Position numbers and translations under genes: made by a program. Under the pieces are notes generated by a model, which saw only the letters and a list, made by a program, of their open reading frames with translations, did no database searches and was not told the DNA's origin. Below, one piece after another: positions 15,767-24,527 of a stretch of 43,232 nucleotides of DNA (position 1 is the first letter of the stretch; each line of letters opens with the position of its first letter). This DNA comes from Pararhodobacter sp. (GTDB lineage Bacteria; Pseudomonadota; Alphaproteobacteria; Rhodobacterales; Rhodobacteraceae). The stretch lies in the NCBI GenBank assembly GCA_020832665.1, contig JAFIEG010000036.1:1-43232 (forward strand). The letters are read 5' to 3'.

Positions 15767-18700
15767 TCAACCAGCCGCCGTCCGCCGGTCTTGCCTGGCA
15801 TGGTGGCCGATTTCCCGTGCCAGCGCCGCCTTGCGGAAGGGCTTGGGCAGGTGCCCGGCAAAGCCTGCGGCGATATAGCCCTCGACCTGATGGCGCATGG
15901 CATTGGCCGTCACCGCCAGCGCCGGCACCGGCGCGGCGCCGGCGTCGCGCTCGCGCTCGCGGATCGCGGCAAGGGCGCTGGGGCCATCCATCCCCGGCAT
16001 GGCGATATCGAGCAGCAGCAGATCGAATTCGCCGGGCCGAAACGCCTTGAGCACGTTCTTGCCATCGTCGCAAACCGTCACCGCAACCCCCAGCCCCTCG
16101 AGCATTCGCTGCAGGATCAGACGGTTGGTGCGGTTGTCATCGGCGACCAGGATGCGCAGCCCGGAAAGCTCGGCCGGTTCCTCGTTCTCGGGCGCGGGCG
16201 CATCCGCCTCTTCGCCCTCGGCGGCCGGGGCGGGCAGGGTCAGCCGGACGGTGGTGCCGAGGCCGGGCAGGCTGTCCAGTTCAATCTCGCCGCCCATTAA
16301 TTCCACCAGCCGGCGTGTGATCGACAAACCCAGCCCGGTGCCGCCAAAGCGGCGCGCGGTGCGACTGTCGGCTTGTTCGAACTCGTCGAAAACGCGCGCT
16401 ACCTGGTCGGAACTCATGCCGATGCCGCTGTCGCTCACGGCGATGTTCAGCCGCTCGCCCTCGATGGCGATGGTTAGCTTGACCTCGCCCTTTTTCGTGA
16501 ACTTGATCGCATTGCTGACCAGATTGTGCAGGATCTGCAACAGCCGGTCGGGATCGGCCATCCGCTTGCGCGCGCCGTTGCCGACGGTTCGCACCGCCAG
16601 CGAAATCCCCGTCGAGCGCGCGCGCAGCCGGTAATGCGCCTCGATCCGGCGCGCCAGCGCGGCGGGCTCAAAGGGCCGGCTCTGGATTTCCAGCTTGCCG
16701 GCCTCGATCTTGGCGAGATCGAGCAGATCGTTGAGGATGCTCAGCAACCCCTCGCCTGAATCGCGGATGGTTTCGACCATGCTGCGCTGCTCGTCGCTGA
16801 TCTCGCCCTCGGCGAGCAGTTCCGCCATGCCCAGAACACCCATCAGCGGGGTGCGCAACTCATGGCTCATATTGGCCAGGAAGCGCGATTTCGATTCGCT
16901 CGCCGCCTCGGCGCGTTCGACGGCGCGCACCAGTGGCGTGACATCTGTGCCAACCCCGCGATAGCCGGCGAAATGGCCCTCGGCATCGCGATAGGGGGTG
17001 CCCGAGACCCGGATATGAATTGGCCTGCCGTCATCGCGGCTCCGCATCTGATAGACAAAACCGGAATAGCTTTGGCGCGCCTGCTGGATCTGCCTGAGCC
17101 GCTCCCATTGCTCGCCTTCTCCGCCGGTGTTGCTGATCTCTTCGCGCCGCCGGCCGATGAGCTTGCTGCGGGGGACGCCGGTGGTGCGCTCGAAGCCTTG
17201 TGAGACATAGGTGAAGCGGCCCTCGGTATCCTGCTCCCAGAACCAGTCGTTGCTGATCTCGGCGATATCGGCCATTCGCTGCTCGGCGGCGCGGCGCTCG
17301 GCCAGCGCCAGTTCCAGCGCACCCTTGGCGCGGGTGAGCGCGGCCTCGCGTTCCTTGGCCTCGGTGATGTCGATCATGATTCCGCTCGCCGCTTCGGCCA
17401 GCCCGTTGTTTCCCCAGCGGCGCACCCAAGTCTTGCACATGACCCACACCCAACGCCCGCTCTTGTGGTGCAGGCGGAACTCGGTGGGAAAGGTGTCTTC
17501 CGAGCGTTCGCAGGCGGCGCGAACCCTGCGCTTTACCCCGTCGATATCTTCGGGATGGATCAACTCGAAGAGCCGCTCGATCGAAAAGGGCGCCAATTCC
17601 TCCAGATCGCGGCCCAGCATGGCGGCGAAGGTGTCGTCGATGGCGGTGCTGGGAATGGCGGTGTCGAATTCCCAGGTGGCAATCATCGTGCCTTCGAGAA
17701 TGGCGCTCAGGCGCTCTTCGGCCTGGCGCCGCTCGGTGATGTCGATATCGATGCCGCTCATGCGCAGCGCGCGGCCCTCGGTGTCGCGCTCGGTGACATG
17801 GCCGCGGGTCAGCACATGCACCCAGTGGCCCTGGCGGTGGCGCAGGCGCGCCTCGATCTCCAGCCGGTCGCCCTCGCCGGCCACGATCCGCGCCAGTTCC
17901 TCGTTGATGCGGGCATTGTCTTCGGGATGCGCGAGCATCGCCCATTTCTCTTTGGAATGCTCGGGCAGTTCGCTGCGCTCGTAGCCCAGCATCTGGAACC
18001 AGAAATCGTTGACCTCCTCGATATCGGCGGTCAGGTCCAGATCCCATGTGCCGATGCGTGCGCCGGTGATGATGTCGGCCAGGCGCTGCTCGGCTTGGCG
18101 CAACTTGGTGATATCGGTGCGCAGGCCGACATGGCCGCCATCGGCCAAGGCCGTGGCCGAAACGCGGATCACCCTACCATCGGCATAGACCAGTTCGTCC
18201 TCGAAGCCGGATTTACTGCTGGCATTGGTCAGCGCACGCTGTTTCCGCTGGGCGCCGTCAGGGGTGTGCATGTAAATGCCACGGGTCACGCCGGTAACGA
18301 TGATTTCCTGCATCGTCACGCCGGGGCGGATGATATCGGCCATCGCGGCGTTGATCTGGCGATAACGGCTGTTGAACAGAACCAGCCGGTCTTCGGCATC
18401 GAAGAGCACGAAGCCATCGTCGAGAGCCTCGATGGCAGCGGTCAGACGCCGATGCGCGGCCTCGGCGCGCCCGGCCATCTCGGCAAGCGCGTCTTCGTGG
18501 CGTTTTTGCTCGGTGATGTCGGTTTCGACCGACAGGAAACCCCGAAACCGGCCTTCCCGATCATGCCAGGGCTGCAGCGAAATGTCGATCCAGATATCGC
18601 TGCCGTTGGGGGCCAGCCTGTGGCCGGTAACACGCACCGGCTCGCGCGCGGCAACGGCGGCATCCACCGCTGCCATGGTCTGTGCGCTGGTCTTGGACCC

Positions 18701-19783
18701 TGTAAACTCGCGGATGCGCCGGCCGATCAGGGCCGAAAGCGGCTTGCCGATGCTTTTCTCGAAGGCCGGGTTGGCCCAGCGGATGCGCATGGCTTCGTCC
18801 AGGACAAGCACGAAATTGGTCATGTTGCGGGTCACGACGCCCAGCAACTCGTTTTGCTCCTTCTGCTCGTGCTCGTCAGTGATGTCGGCGATGCGAAGGA
18901 CAAATCCTGTCTCGCCGCGCGGGGTTGCGCGTCGCGCCGCCCTGAGCCGGAAGCGCCGCCGCCTGCCGCCGGTTTCCAGCCAGTATTCCACTGGCTTCGA
19001 CACGCCTCGTTCCAGCGCCTCGGCCATCGCCGCGCGCTTCAGCGCGGCAATATCGGCCGACAGGACATCCTCGAGCAAGCTGCCCAGGGTCTTGTCGGCC
19101 GGGGCGGCAAGCAGGTCGGGGTGGAGGCTGTGGATGTCGATATAGCGGCCCTCGGAATTTACCTCGAGCACGAGATCGTGCATCGCCGCCAGCGTCGCGC
19201 GCAGGCGTTCAACCGCCTCGCCCTGGGCCTCGCGCGCCCGCCCCAGCGCTGCTTCGGCCCGGTGGTGGGAAATGGCCGAATACAGCCCGTCGGCAATCGG
19301 GTGCAGGCGCGCCACCAAGTCGGCTTCGAAAGGATGGTCCGTTATGTGCCGGGAAAGGGCGATGACCCCCACAAAACTGCCGCCGCGTATCATCGGCACT
19401 GCAGCCACGCAGCGCGCTTCGAGCGACATCAGCAGCGCGCGCAGGGGGCTTTCGGGCAGTGCCGCGACATCGCCAAGCAGGACGTCCTGCCCGTTGAGCA
19501 ATGCCTCGGGCGTGAAGCCGTCTGCGTCCAGCGGCAGTTCGCGCAGCCTATCGCGAACGGGCGATACCCCTTCGGCGCACCATTCATGGCTGCAGTTCCA
19601 CAAACCGGCATCCTTGAGCAACACGCACAGGCGCTCGGCGCCCAGCCGGCTGCCGATCTCGGTCAGAACCAGCGCAATTTCGCCGTCCAAGGCGTGCCTT
19701 TCGGCTCGCAACAGTCGGCCGAGCGCTTCGATGACGACCTCTTGGTGAAGCAATGCTGGCCTGTCTGTCTGATTGGCTTTCAT
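15767..19783 (-). CDS. GAF/multi-PAS hybrid sensor histidine kinase
   Basis: This 1338-residue protein is a soluble-looking hybrid kinase with no membrane segment. An N-terminal GAF domain (about 25-185) is followed by about six PAS units (roughly 195-310, 315-435, 440-560, 565-685, 690-815 and 835-955). Several PAS units end in the PAC-like signature (D-I-T-E). The kinase core has His974 in MSHELRTPL, an N box (LHNLVSNAIKF), DSGIGM and GGTGLGLS. A C-terminal receiver domain has acidic residues DD, phosphoacceptor Asp1259 (LLLLDIAMPGMDG), the switch threonine in AVTANA and the lysine in LPKPF. It should pass phosphate from His974 to Asp1259 and then to an unseen HPt protein. Ligands are unknown. 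No response regulator gene is adjacent. It ends convergently with gcrA. Confidence 0.95.
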   Translation of the reverse strand: MKANQTDRPALLHQEVVIEALGRLLRAERHALDGEIALVLTEIGSRLGAERLCVLLKDAGLWNCSHEWCAEGVSPVRDRLRELPLDADGFTPEALLNGQDVLLGDVAALPESPLRALLMSLEARCVAAVPMIRGGSFVGVIALSRHITDHPFEADLVARLHPIADGLYSAISHHRAEAALGRAREAQGEAVERLRATLAAMHDLVLEVNSEGRYIDIHSLHPDLLAAPADKTLGSLLEDVLSADIAALKRAAMAEALERGVSKPVEYWLETGGRRRRFRLRAARRATPRGETGFVLRIADITDEHEQKEQNELLGVVTRNMTNFVLVLDEAMRIRWANPAFEKSIGKPLSALIGRRIREFTGSKTSAQTMAAVDAAVAAREPVRVTGHRLAPNGSDIWIDISLQPWHDREGRFRGFLSVETDITEQKRHEDALAEMAGRAEAAHRRLTAAIEALDDGFVLFDAEDRLVLFNSRYRQINAAMADIIRPGVTMQEIIVTGVTRGIYMHTPDGAQRKQRALTNASSKSGFEDELVYADGRVIRVSATALADGGHVGLRTDITKLRQAEQRLADIITGARIGTWDLDLTADIEEVNDFWFQMLGYERSELPEHSKEKWAMLAHPEDNARINEELARIVAGEGDRLEIEARLRHRQGHWVHVLTRGHVTERDTEGRALRMSGIDIDITERRQAEERLSAILEGTMIATWEFDTAIPSTAIDDTFAAMLGRDLEELAPFSIERLFELIHPEDIDGVKRRVRAACERSEDTFPTEFRLHHKSGRWVWVMCKTWVRRWGNNGLAEAASGIMIDITEAKEREAALTRAKGALELALAERRAAEQRMADIAEISNDWFWEQDTEGRFTYVSQGFERTTGVPRSKLIGRRREEISNTGGEGEQWERLRQIQQARQSYSGFVYQMRSRDDGRPIHIRVSGTPYRDAEGHFAGYRGVGTDVTPLVRAVERAEAASESKSRFLANMSHELRTPLMGVLGMAELLAEGEISDEQRSMVETIRDSGEGLLSILNDLLDLAKIEAGKLEIQSRPFEPAALARRIEAHYRLRARSTGISLAVRTVGNGARKRMADPDRLLQILHNLVSNAIKFTKKGEVKLTIAIEGERLNIAVSDSGIGMSSDQVARVFDEFEQADSRTARRFGGTGLGLSITRRLVELMGGEIELDSLPGLGTTVRLTLPAPAAEGEEADAPAPENEEPAELSGLRILVADDNRTNRLILQRMLEGLGVAVTVCDDGKNVLKAFRPGEFDLLLLDIAMPGMDGPSALAAIRERERDAGAAPVPALAVTANAMRHQVEGYIAAGFAGHLPKPFRKAALAREIGHHARQDRRTAAG

Positions 19784-19991
19784 GCGCGGTCAAAAAAGAT
19801 CTATTTTTTATGCCACATTTATGTTCGGCAGGGAAATTGTTTAGCAGCGAAACGAAACCCCAGTCATCGTCTAATTCTGTTTACGATTACTGCGGCGCAG
19901 CGACCGCCTTGCACTTACGGCGCGCGGGCGGCAATCTTCCATCTGCGCAGACAATGCGCCGATACAAGGCAATACAGTTGCGGAGAATGAC

Positions 19992-20882
19992 TTGCCCCAG
20001 CGCCCCGATACCCTTCCTGAGCAGCCACCCCCCGACGCCGAGGCACGCCGCGCCATCGCACCGGTGATCTGCTACCCGGTGGACGCGCTGCCGCAACCGG
20101 ACATTGCGCTTTATAGCACAGCTCGCCTTCAGGCGGAAACGATTGAGTGCCTGCGCGTGCCGCCACGCGAGGCGCGCGCCTTTCGCGTGAAGGCGGGGCA
20201 GTTCTTCCGCATCGCCTGCCCCGAGGGCTCGCAGGTGGGCGATCTGAACCTGTTTTCCGCCGCCGATCCGGCCGAGCGCTTTTTTTCCGGCAAGACCCGC
20301 GCGCTGCATGGAACACATCTGTCGGTGGGGGCGCGAATGTGGTCGTGTTTTCCCTTCCTGCGCCCGATGGCCACCATCACCGCCGACAGCCTGGCCTGGT
20401 ACGGCACCGACCCCTATGGCGGGCGCGTGCATGACGTGATCGGCACAAGATGCGATCCCTACACGCATTTTCTGCTCTCGGGCGGGCAGGAGTATCATCA
20501 TTGCTGCCATTCCAACCTGACCCGCGCGCTGGTCGCCGAGGGTTTCGCCCGCGAACGCGCCGAGGGCATGGTGCATGACGTGCTCAATGTCTTCATGTGC
20601 ACGGGATTTACCGCCGATAACGGTCAATATTTCATGAAGGCCAGCCCGGCACGGGCGGGTGACTTCATCGAGTTCTTTGCCGAGATCGATCTGATCGGCG
20701 TGCTGTCGGCCTGTCCGGGCGGCGATTGCGGGGCCGAGCATTCCTCGGATGCGGCGATATGCCACCCCCTTGAGGTGCAGGTGCTGGCCCTACCGCCGGG
20801 TGCGCTGGAAGGCTGGCGCCCGCCCGCGCGCAGTGGCTACAGCCGCAGCCACGGGCTGTTGGGCGAGGTTCCCCCGCCTTGA
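19992..20882 (+). CDS. DUF1989 (urea carboxylase-associated family) protein
   Basis: The 296-residue protein belongs to the DUF1989 family, recognised by KAGQFFRIACPEGSQVGDLN, the central YHHCCHSN and the near-invariant LSACPGGDCG. Relatives are encoded beside urea carboxylase or guanidine-degradation genes. Their biochemical role is unsettled, and the conserved Cys and His residues suggest a metal site. No urea or guanidine genes are visible here, so this is an isolated member. The start is TTG 19992: GGAGA lies five bases upstream and the nearby ATG at 19987 is out of frame. Upstream in-frame alternatives were not seen. It is divergent from the large kinase gene, with 208 bases between them, and 72 bases before the CapA pair. 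Confidence 0.87.
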   Translation: MPQRPDTLPEQPPPDAEARRAIAPVICYPVDALPQPDIALYSTARLQAETIECLRVPPREARAFRVKAGQFFRIACPEGSQVGDLNLFSAADPAERFFSGKTRALHGTHLSVGARMWSCFPFLRPMATITADSLAWYGTDPYGGRVHDVIGTRCDPYTHFLLSGGQEYHHCCHSNLTRALVAEGFARERAEGMVHDVLNVFMCTGFTADNGQYFMKASPARAGDFIEFFAEIDLIGVLSACPGGDCGAEHSSDAAICHPLEVQVLALPPGALEGWRPPARSGYSRSHGLLGEVPPP

Positions 20883-20954
20883 TCTGCCGCCCGCCCTGCA
20901 AGGGCATCTTGACGCAACCGGGCAAGGCATGGTCCCTTCAATTCAGGGGGCGGC

Positions 20955-22169
20955 ATGCGGTATCTGTATCTGTTCGTCTGGTTATCTGTTTTCGCCTTCG
21001 TGCCCGTATCGGCCGAGGCGCGCAGCCTGTGCCGGCCCGACCCGGCGGCGATTGCCCAGCGCAATGCCTGCGCAGGCAACACGCGCGTCTCGCTTGCCGT
21101 GGTGGGCGATGTGCTGTTGCATCGCCCGCTCGCCTGGCGCGGCTATGCGCGCGGCTTCGAAACCCTTTGGGGCAACACCATGCCCTGGTTTCGCGCCGCC
21201 GATATTGCCATCGCCAATCTCGAAGGCCCCACCGCGCCGGGCATCGCGCGCGACGGCCGCCGACTGCCTGATCCGGGCCCGGTTTTCGACGATGTTGTCT
21301 ATACCGAATATCCGCGTTTCAACTATCACCCGGTGCTGATCGACGCGCTGCGCGATGCGGGCATCGACATGGTGACCACCGCCAACAATCATGCGCTCGA
21401 TCGCGGCCCGACCGGGCTTGCGGCCACGATGGACGAGCTTGAAGCGCGCGGCATGGCCTTTGCCGGCACCATCCGTGCCGGTGCGCGGCGCGATTTCGCC
21501 CGCCGCCTGCCCACGGCGCTGGGCGAGATCGCCTTCATCGCCTGCAGCTATGGCACCAATGGCATTCCTGATCCGCATGGCCAGGTGCTTTTATGCCATG
21601 ACCAGCGCGCCGAATTGCTTGCGGCGGTGCGTGCCGAGGCCGCGCGCAGCGCCTTGGTGGTGGTGTTGCCGCATTGGGGTGTGGAATACAGCCACCGCCC
21701 CACGCGGGCCCAGCGCGATCTGGCGCGCGATCTGGTCGCCGCCGGGGCAATGGCGGTGATTGGCACCCACCCGCATGTCGCGCAGCCGGTGGAATGGCTG
21801 CAGGGGCCGGCGGGGCAGGCGCTGGTGGCCTATTCCACCGGCAATTTCCTGGCCGGGCAGGCGGAGCTGGCGCGCGCCTCCGGGCTGATGATCTGGGCCG
21901 AGGCCTGCGCCGATCCGCGCCGCGCCGGCCGCGCCACGATCGCCGGGGCGGGCTATCTGCCCACCCACCTTGATCTCTCGGGCCCCGATCCGGTACTGGT
22001 CATGCCCGGCCCCGACGCCGCCGGCACCGCTGCCCAGGGCCGCGCGCTGCTGGCGCGGGTGGCGGGCGGCGAGCATGATCTGTCTGCCGCCGCGCAGTGC
22101 CGAAGCGCGCGCCGGGTGTCGTCCGGCGCCAGTTCGGGCCCGGCTATGCCGCCGACCATCACGCCGTGA
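20955..22169 (+). CDS. CapA-family secreted protein, copy A
   Basis: The 404-residue protein has a Sec signal peptide (MRYLYLFVWLSVFAFVPVSA, cut near AEA) followed by a PGA_cap/CapA metallophosphatase-like domain. Motifs are VVGDVLLH, ADIAIANLEGPTAPG, TTANNHALDRGPTGL, LPHWGVEYSH, IGTHPHVAQPVE and AYSTGNFLAG. CapA proteins are tied to poly-gamma-glutamate capsule or wall-linked functions in Bacillus. In proteobacteria most members have no known substrate. No capB or capC genes are present. Cysteines cluster before and after the domain (SLCRPD, NACAGN, AQCRSA), which suggests disulfides in the periplasm. It is followed after 41 bases by a close paralogue. Confidence 0.9.
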   Translation: MRYLYLFVWLSVFAFVPVSAEARSLCRPDPAAIAQRNACAGNTRVSLAVVGDVLLHRPLAWRGYARGFETLWGNTMPWFRAADIAIANLEGPTAPGIARDGRRLPDPGPVFDDVVYTEYPRFNYHPVLIDALRDAGIDMVTTANNHALDRGPTGLAATMDELEARGMAFAGTIRAGARRDFARRLPTALGEIAFIACSYGTNGIPDPHGQVLLCHDQRAELLAAVRAEAARSALVVVLPHWGVEYSHRPTRAQRDLARDLVAAGAMAVIGTHPHVAQPVEWLQGPAGQALVAYSTGNFLAGQAELARASGLMIWAEACADPRRAGRATIAGAGYLPTHLDLSGPDPVLVMPGPDAAGTAAQGRALLARVAGGEHDLSAAAQCRSARRVSSGASSGPAMPPTITP

Positions 22170-22210
22170 ACCTGCCCGCAACGCCTGAGCAAACGAGGGG
22201 AGCCCCGATA

Positions 22211-23449
22211 ATGATACACCGCGCCACTTCCTGGTTTCGCGGCCTAGCCTGTGCCGCCGGGCTTGTCCTTGCGCTACTTGCAACTCCGGCCAACGCCTCG
22301 GGCGAGGTCTGCCGGCCCGCCGCCGCCGCGCTGCCCGTGCTCAATACCTGCCGGGGCAGCGACCGCATCTCGCTGTCGGTGGTGGGCGATGTGCTGCTGC
22401 ATTCGCCACTGCAGCGGCGCGGCTATGCGCGCGGCTGGGGCGATGTCTGGGGCACCGCCGCGCCCTATTTCCACGCCGCCGATATCGCCATCGCCAATCT
22501 CGAGGGACCCACCGCGCCGGGCTTTGTACGCGGTGGCCGCCAGCGGCGCGACCCGGGCCCGGTCTTCGACAATGTGGTGTATCAGGGCTATCCGCTGTTC
22601 AACTATCACCCCTCGGCAATCGACGGGCTGCGCGAGGCCGGGATCTCGCTGGTGACGCTGGCCAACAACCACGCGCTTGATCGCGCGTCCTCGGGGCTGA
22701 ATGCCACCATGGACGAGCTTGACGCGCGCGGCATGCCCTTTACCGGCACCATCCGCCCCGGCGCGCCGCGCGATTTCTTCCTGCGCGTGCGCACGCGCAT
22801 GGGGGTGATCAGCTTCATCGCCTGCACTTATTCCACCAATGGCATCCCCGACCCGCACCGCCAGGTGCTTATGTGCTACCAGAACCGCGACGAGTTGCTG
22901 GCCATGGTCGGCACCGAGGCCGCGCGGCCAGGCACCGGCGGGGTGATCGTGCTGCCGCATTGGGGGGTGGAATACAGCCACCACCCCATCGCCCGCCAGC
23001 GGGCGCTCGCGCGCGATCTCATCGCCGCGGGTGCCATGGCGGTGATCGGCACGCACCCGCATGTCGTGCAACCCTTCGAGACCTATCCGGGCCCGATGGG
23101 TACCGGCTTTGTGGCCTATTCCACGGGCAATTTCGTCTCCAACCAGCGCGGGCTGGCGCGCGCCACCGGCATCATGGCCTGGGCCGAGATCTGCCGCGCG
23201 CAAAGCGGCGTCGGGCTGGCGCTGGCCGGGGCGGGCTGGCTGCCGCTGCAGATGGTGTCGGACCGCCATGGCCGCACGCTGACCTTTCCGCCGCCGGGCG
23301 TCGGGGGCTTGGGCGGGCAGGGGCGCGCGTTGGTGGAACGGGTGATCCCGGGCCATGACGTTTCCGACTCGGTGCGCTGCGCGCGGCCTGCGCGCGCCAG
23401 CCGCGCGGCGCGCAGCGGCTGGGAACAACAGGTGCCGGACGGGCCTTGA
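22211..23449 (+). CDS. CapA-family secreted protein, copy B
   Basis: The 412-residue protein is a paralogue of copy A. It has a signal peptide (ATSWFRGLACAAGLVLALLA, cut near ANA) and the same motifs in the same order: VVGDVLLHSP, ADIAIANLEGPTAPG, LANNHALDRASSGL, LPHWGVEYSHHP, IGTHPHVVQPFE and AYSTGNFVSN. The paired cysteines (EVCRPA, NTCRGS, VRCARP) are also kept. The N-terminal extension from the ATG 22211 site matches copy A, and GAGGGG lies ten bases before that ATG, which is why the in-frame start at 22097 inside copy A is not used. The two genes form a tandem duplicate and are likely co-transcribed. Confidence 0.9.
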   Translation: MIHRATSWFRGLACAAGLVLALLATPANASGEVCRPAAAALPVLNTCRGSDRISLSVVGDVLLHSPLQRRGYARGWGDVWGTAAPYFHAADIAIANLEGPTAPGFVRGGRQRRDPGPVFDNVVYQGYPLFNYHPSAIDGLREAGISLVTLANNHALDRASSGLNATMDELDARGMPFTGTIRPGAPRDFFLRVRTRMGVISFIACTYSTNGIPDPHRQVLMCYQNRDELLAMVGTEAARPGTGGVIVLPHWGVEYSHHPIARQRALARDLIAAGAMAVIGTHPHVVQPFETYPGPMGTGFVAYSTGNFVSNQRGLARATGIMAWAEICRAQSGVGLALAGAGWLPLQMVSDRHGRTLTFPPPGVGGLGGQGRALVERVIPGHDVSDSVRCARPARASRAARSGWEQQVPDGP

Positions 23450-23647
23450 TACCGGATTCAGGCGATTGGTTCGAACATAACAGCGGTTATCCCCGCCCGT
23501 GCTGGCGCACGTGCCGGGCGCCGCCCGTGCCGGCGAAGCGATCAACCGTATCGTGTAGGAGACGAAATCCGATCGAGCAGATCGGGCATGGCGGGATGGA
23601 AACAGGGGCAACATTACCCTTGCGGGCGCGCCGGGAGGCTGGCGGCT

Positions 23648-24295
23648 TCAATCCTCGCGCTCCAGCGCCGCCGCTTGCCGCGCCAGGCGCTCGATGCCGG
23701 CCCAGTCACTCGCGCGCAGCATGGCCGTGGGTGCCACCCAGCTGCCGCCCACGCAGACCACATTGCCCAGCCGCAGCCAGTCCGCCGCGCTTTCGGCGGT
23801 TATGCCGCCGGTAGGGCAGAACGACGCCTGCGGCAGCGGGCCGTGCAGTGCCGACAGCATGGCGCGGCCCCCCGCCGGCACTGCCGGAAAGAATTTCAGC
23901 ATCCGGTATCCCGCTTCCAGCAAGGCCATCACCTCGCTGGGTGTCGCCGCGCCGGGCATCAAGGGCAGGCGCTGGGCCGCGCAGGCCGCCATCAGCCCTT
24001 TCGTCACCCCTGGCGAGACGGCGAATTCCGCCCCCGCCGCGCGCACCCGCGCCGCGTCATGCGCCGACAACACCGTGCCCGCTCCGACGCGAGCACCCGG
24101 CACCGCTGCCATCGCCGCGATCGCCTCGATGGCACAGCCGGTGCGCAGCGTCACCTCCATCACCGGCAGCCCCCCCGCCACCAGCGCCCGCGCCAGCGGC
24201 ACCGCGTGGCGCAACTCTTCCACCACCAGCACCGGGATCACCGGCGCGATGCGGCACAGGGTCATCATGGCATGGCTTTGCAGGGCAGGGGTCAT
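23648..24295 (-). CDS. eda: KDPG aldolase (2-keto-3-deoxy-6-phosphogluconate aldolase)
   Basis: The 215-residue protein is a class I KDPG/KHG aldolase. Catalytic residues are Glu47 (MEVTLRT), Arg51 and the Schiff-base lysine Lys134 (RMLKFFPA). Phosphate-binding glycines are in GAGTV, PTGGI and GGSWVAP. It splits 2-keto-3-deoxy-6-phosphogluconate into pyruvate and glyceraldehyde 3-phosphate, the last step of the Entner-Doudoroff pathway. The 6-phosphogluconate dehydratase gene (edd) is not next to it. GAGGAG lies six bases before ATG 24295. It ends convergently with the CapA pair, and a GC-rich intergenic block precedes it. Confidence 0.95.
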   Translation of the reverse strand: MTPALQSHAMMTLCRIAPVIPVLVVEELRHAVPLARALVAGGLPVMEVTLRTGCAIEAIAAMAAVPGARVGAGTVLSAHDAARVRAAGAEFAVSPGVTKGLMAACAAQRLPLMPGAATPSEVMALLEAGYRMLKFFPAVPAGGRAMLSALHGPLPQASFCPTGGITAESAADWLRLGNVVCVGGSWVAPTAMLRASDWAGIERLARQAAALERED

Positions 24296-24404
24296 GGCGC
24301 GCTCCTCGGCTCGGCCCTATCCAGCCACGAGCCGGGGCCGGGCGCAACCGCCCGCATCAAAGTTTCCCGCGAATGAATAGCAAGCGCCCCGGGGCGAAGC
24401 GGAC

Positions 24405-24490
24405 CCGGGGGCCGGCGGCCCCCGGCGCGCCCACCCCCCCCCCAGGGGGGCCCGGGGCCCCCCCCCGCGCCGAGCCCCCTCGATGGGGGC
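24405..24490. repeat. GC-only block with C10/C9 runs and stacked hairpins
   Basis: Within about 85 bases lie a 9-bp hairpin (24405-24413/24417-24425), a run of ten C (24434-24443) followed by A and six G, a second run of nine C (24458-24466), and GCCCCC/GGGGGC (24474-24479/24485-24490). It lies between the gcdH stop and the eda start and contains no gene. Confidence 0.75.
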
Positions 24491-24527
24491 GAGGCGCGCC
24501 ACCTCCTGTCATGAAGCGCGATATCCC

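Noticed and set aside
17465-19990. Long plus-strand ORF of 841 codons opposite the histidine kinase
   Set aside because: It is an antisense shadow of the kinase gene in high-GC DNA. It shows no domain and no ribosome binding site, while the opposite frame has complete kinase motifs.
22097-22210. N-terminal extension of CapA copy B
   Set aside because: This part lies inside the end of copy A. The signal peptide and ribosome binding site begin at 22211.
20955-23449. Poly-gamma-glutamate capsule operon
   Set aside because: Only CapA-like proteins are present. Synthetase genes capB and capC are missing.
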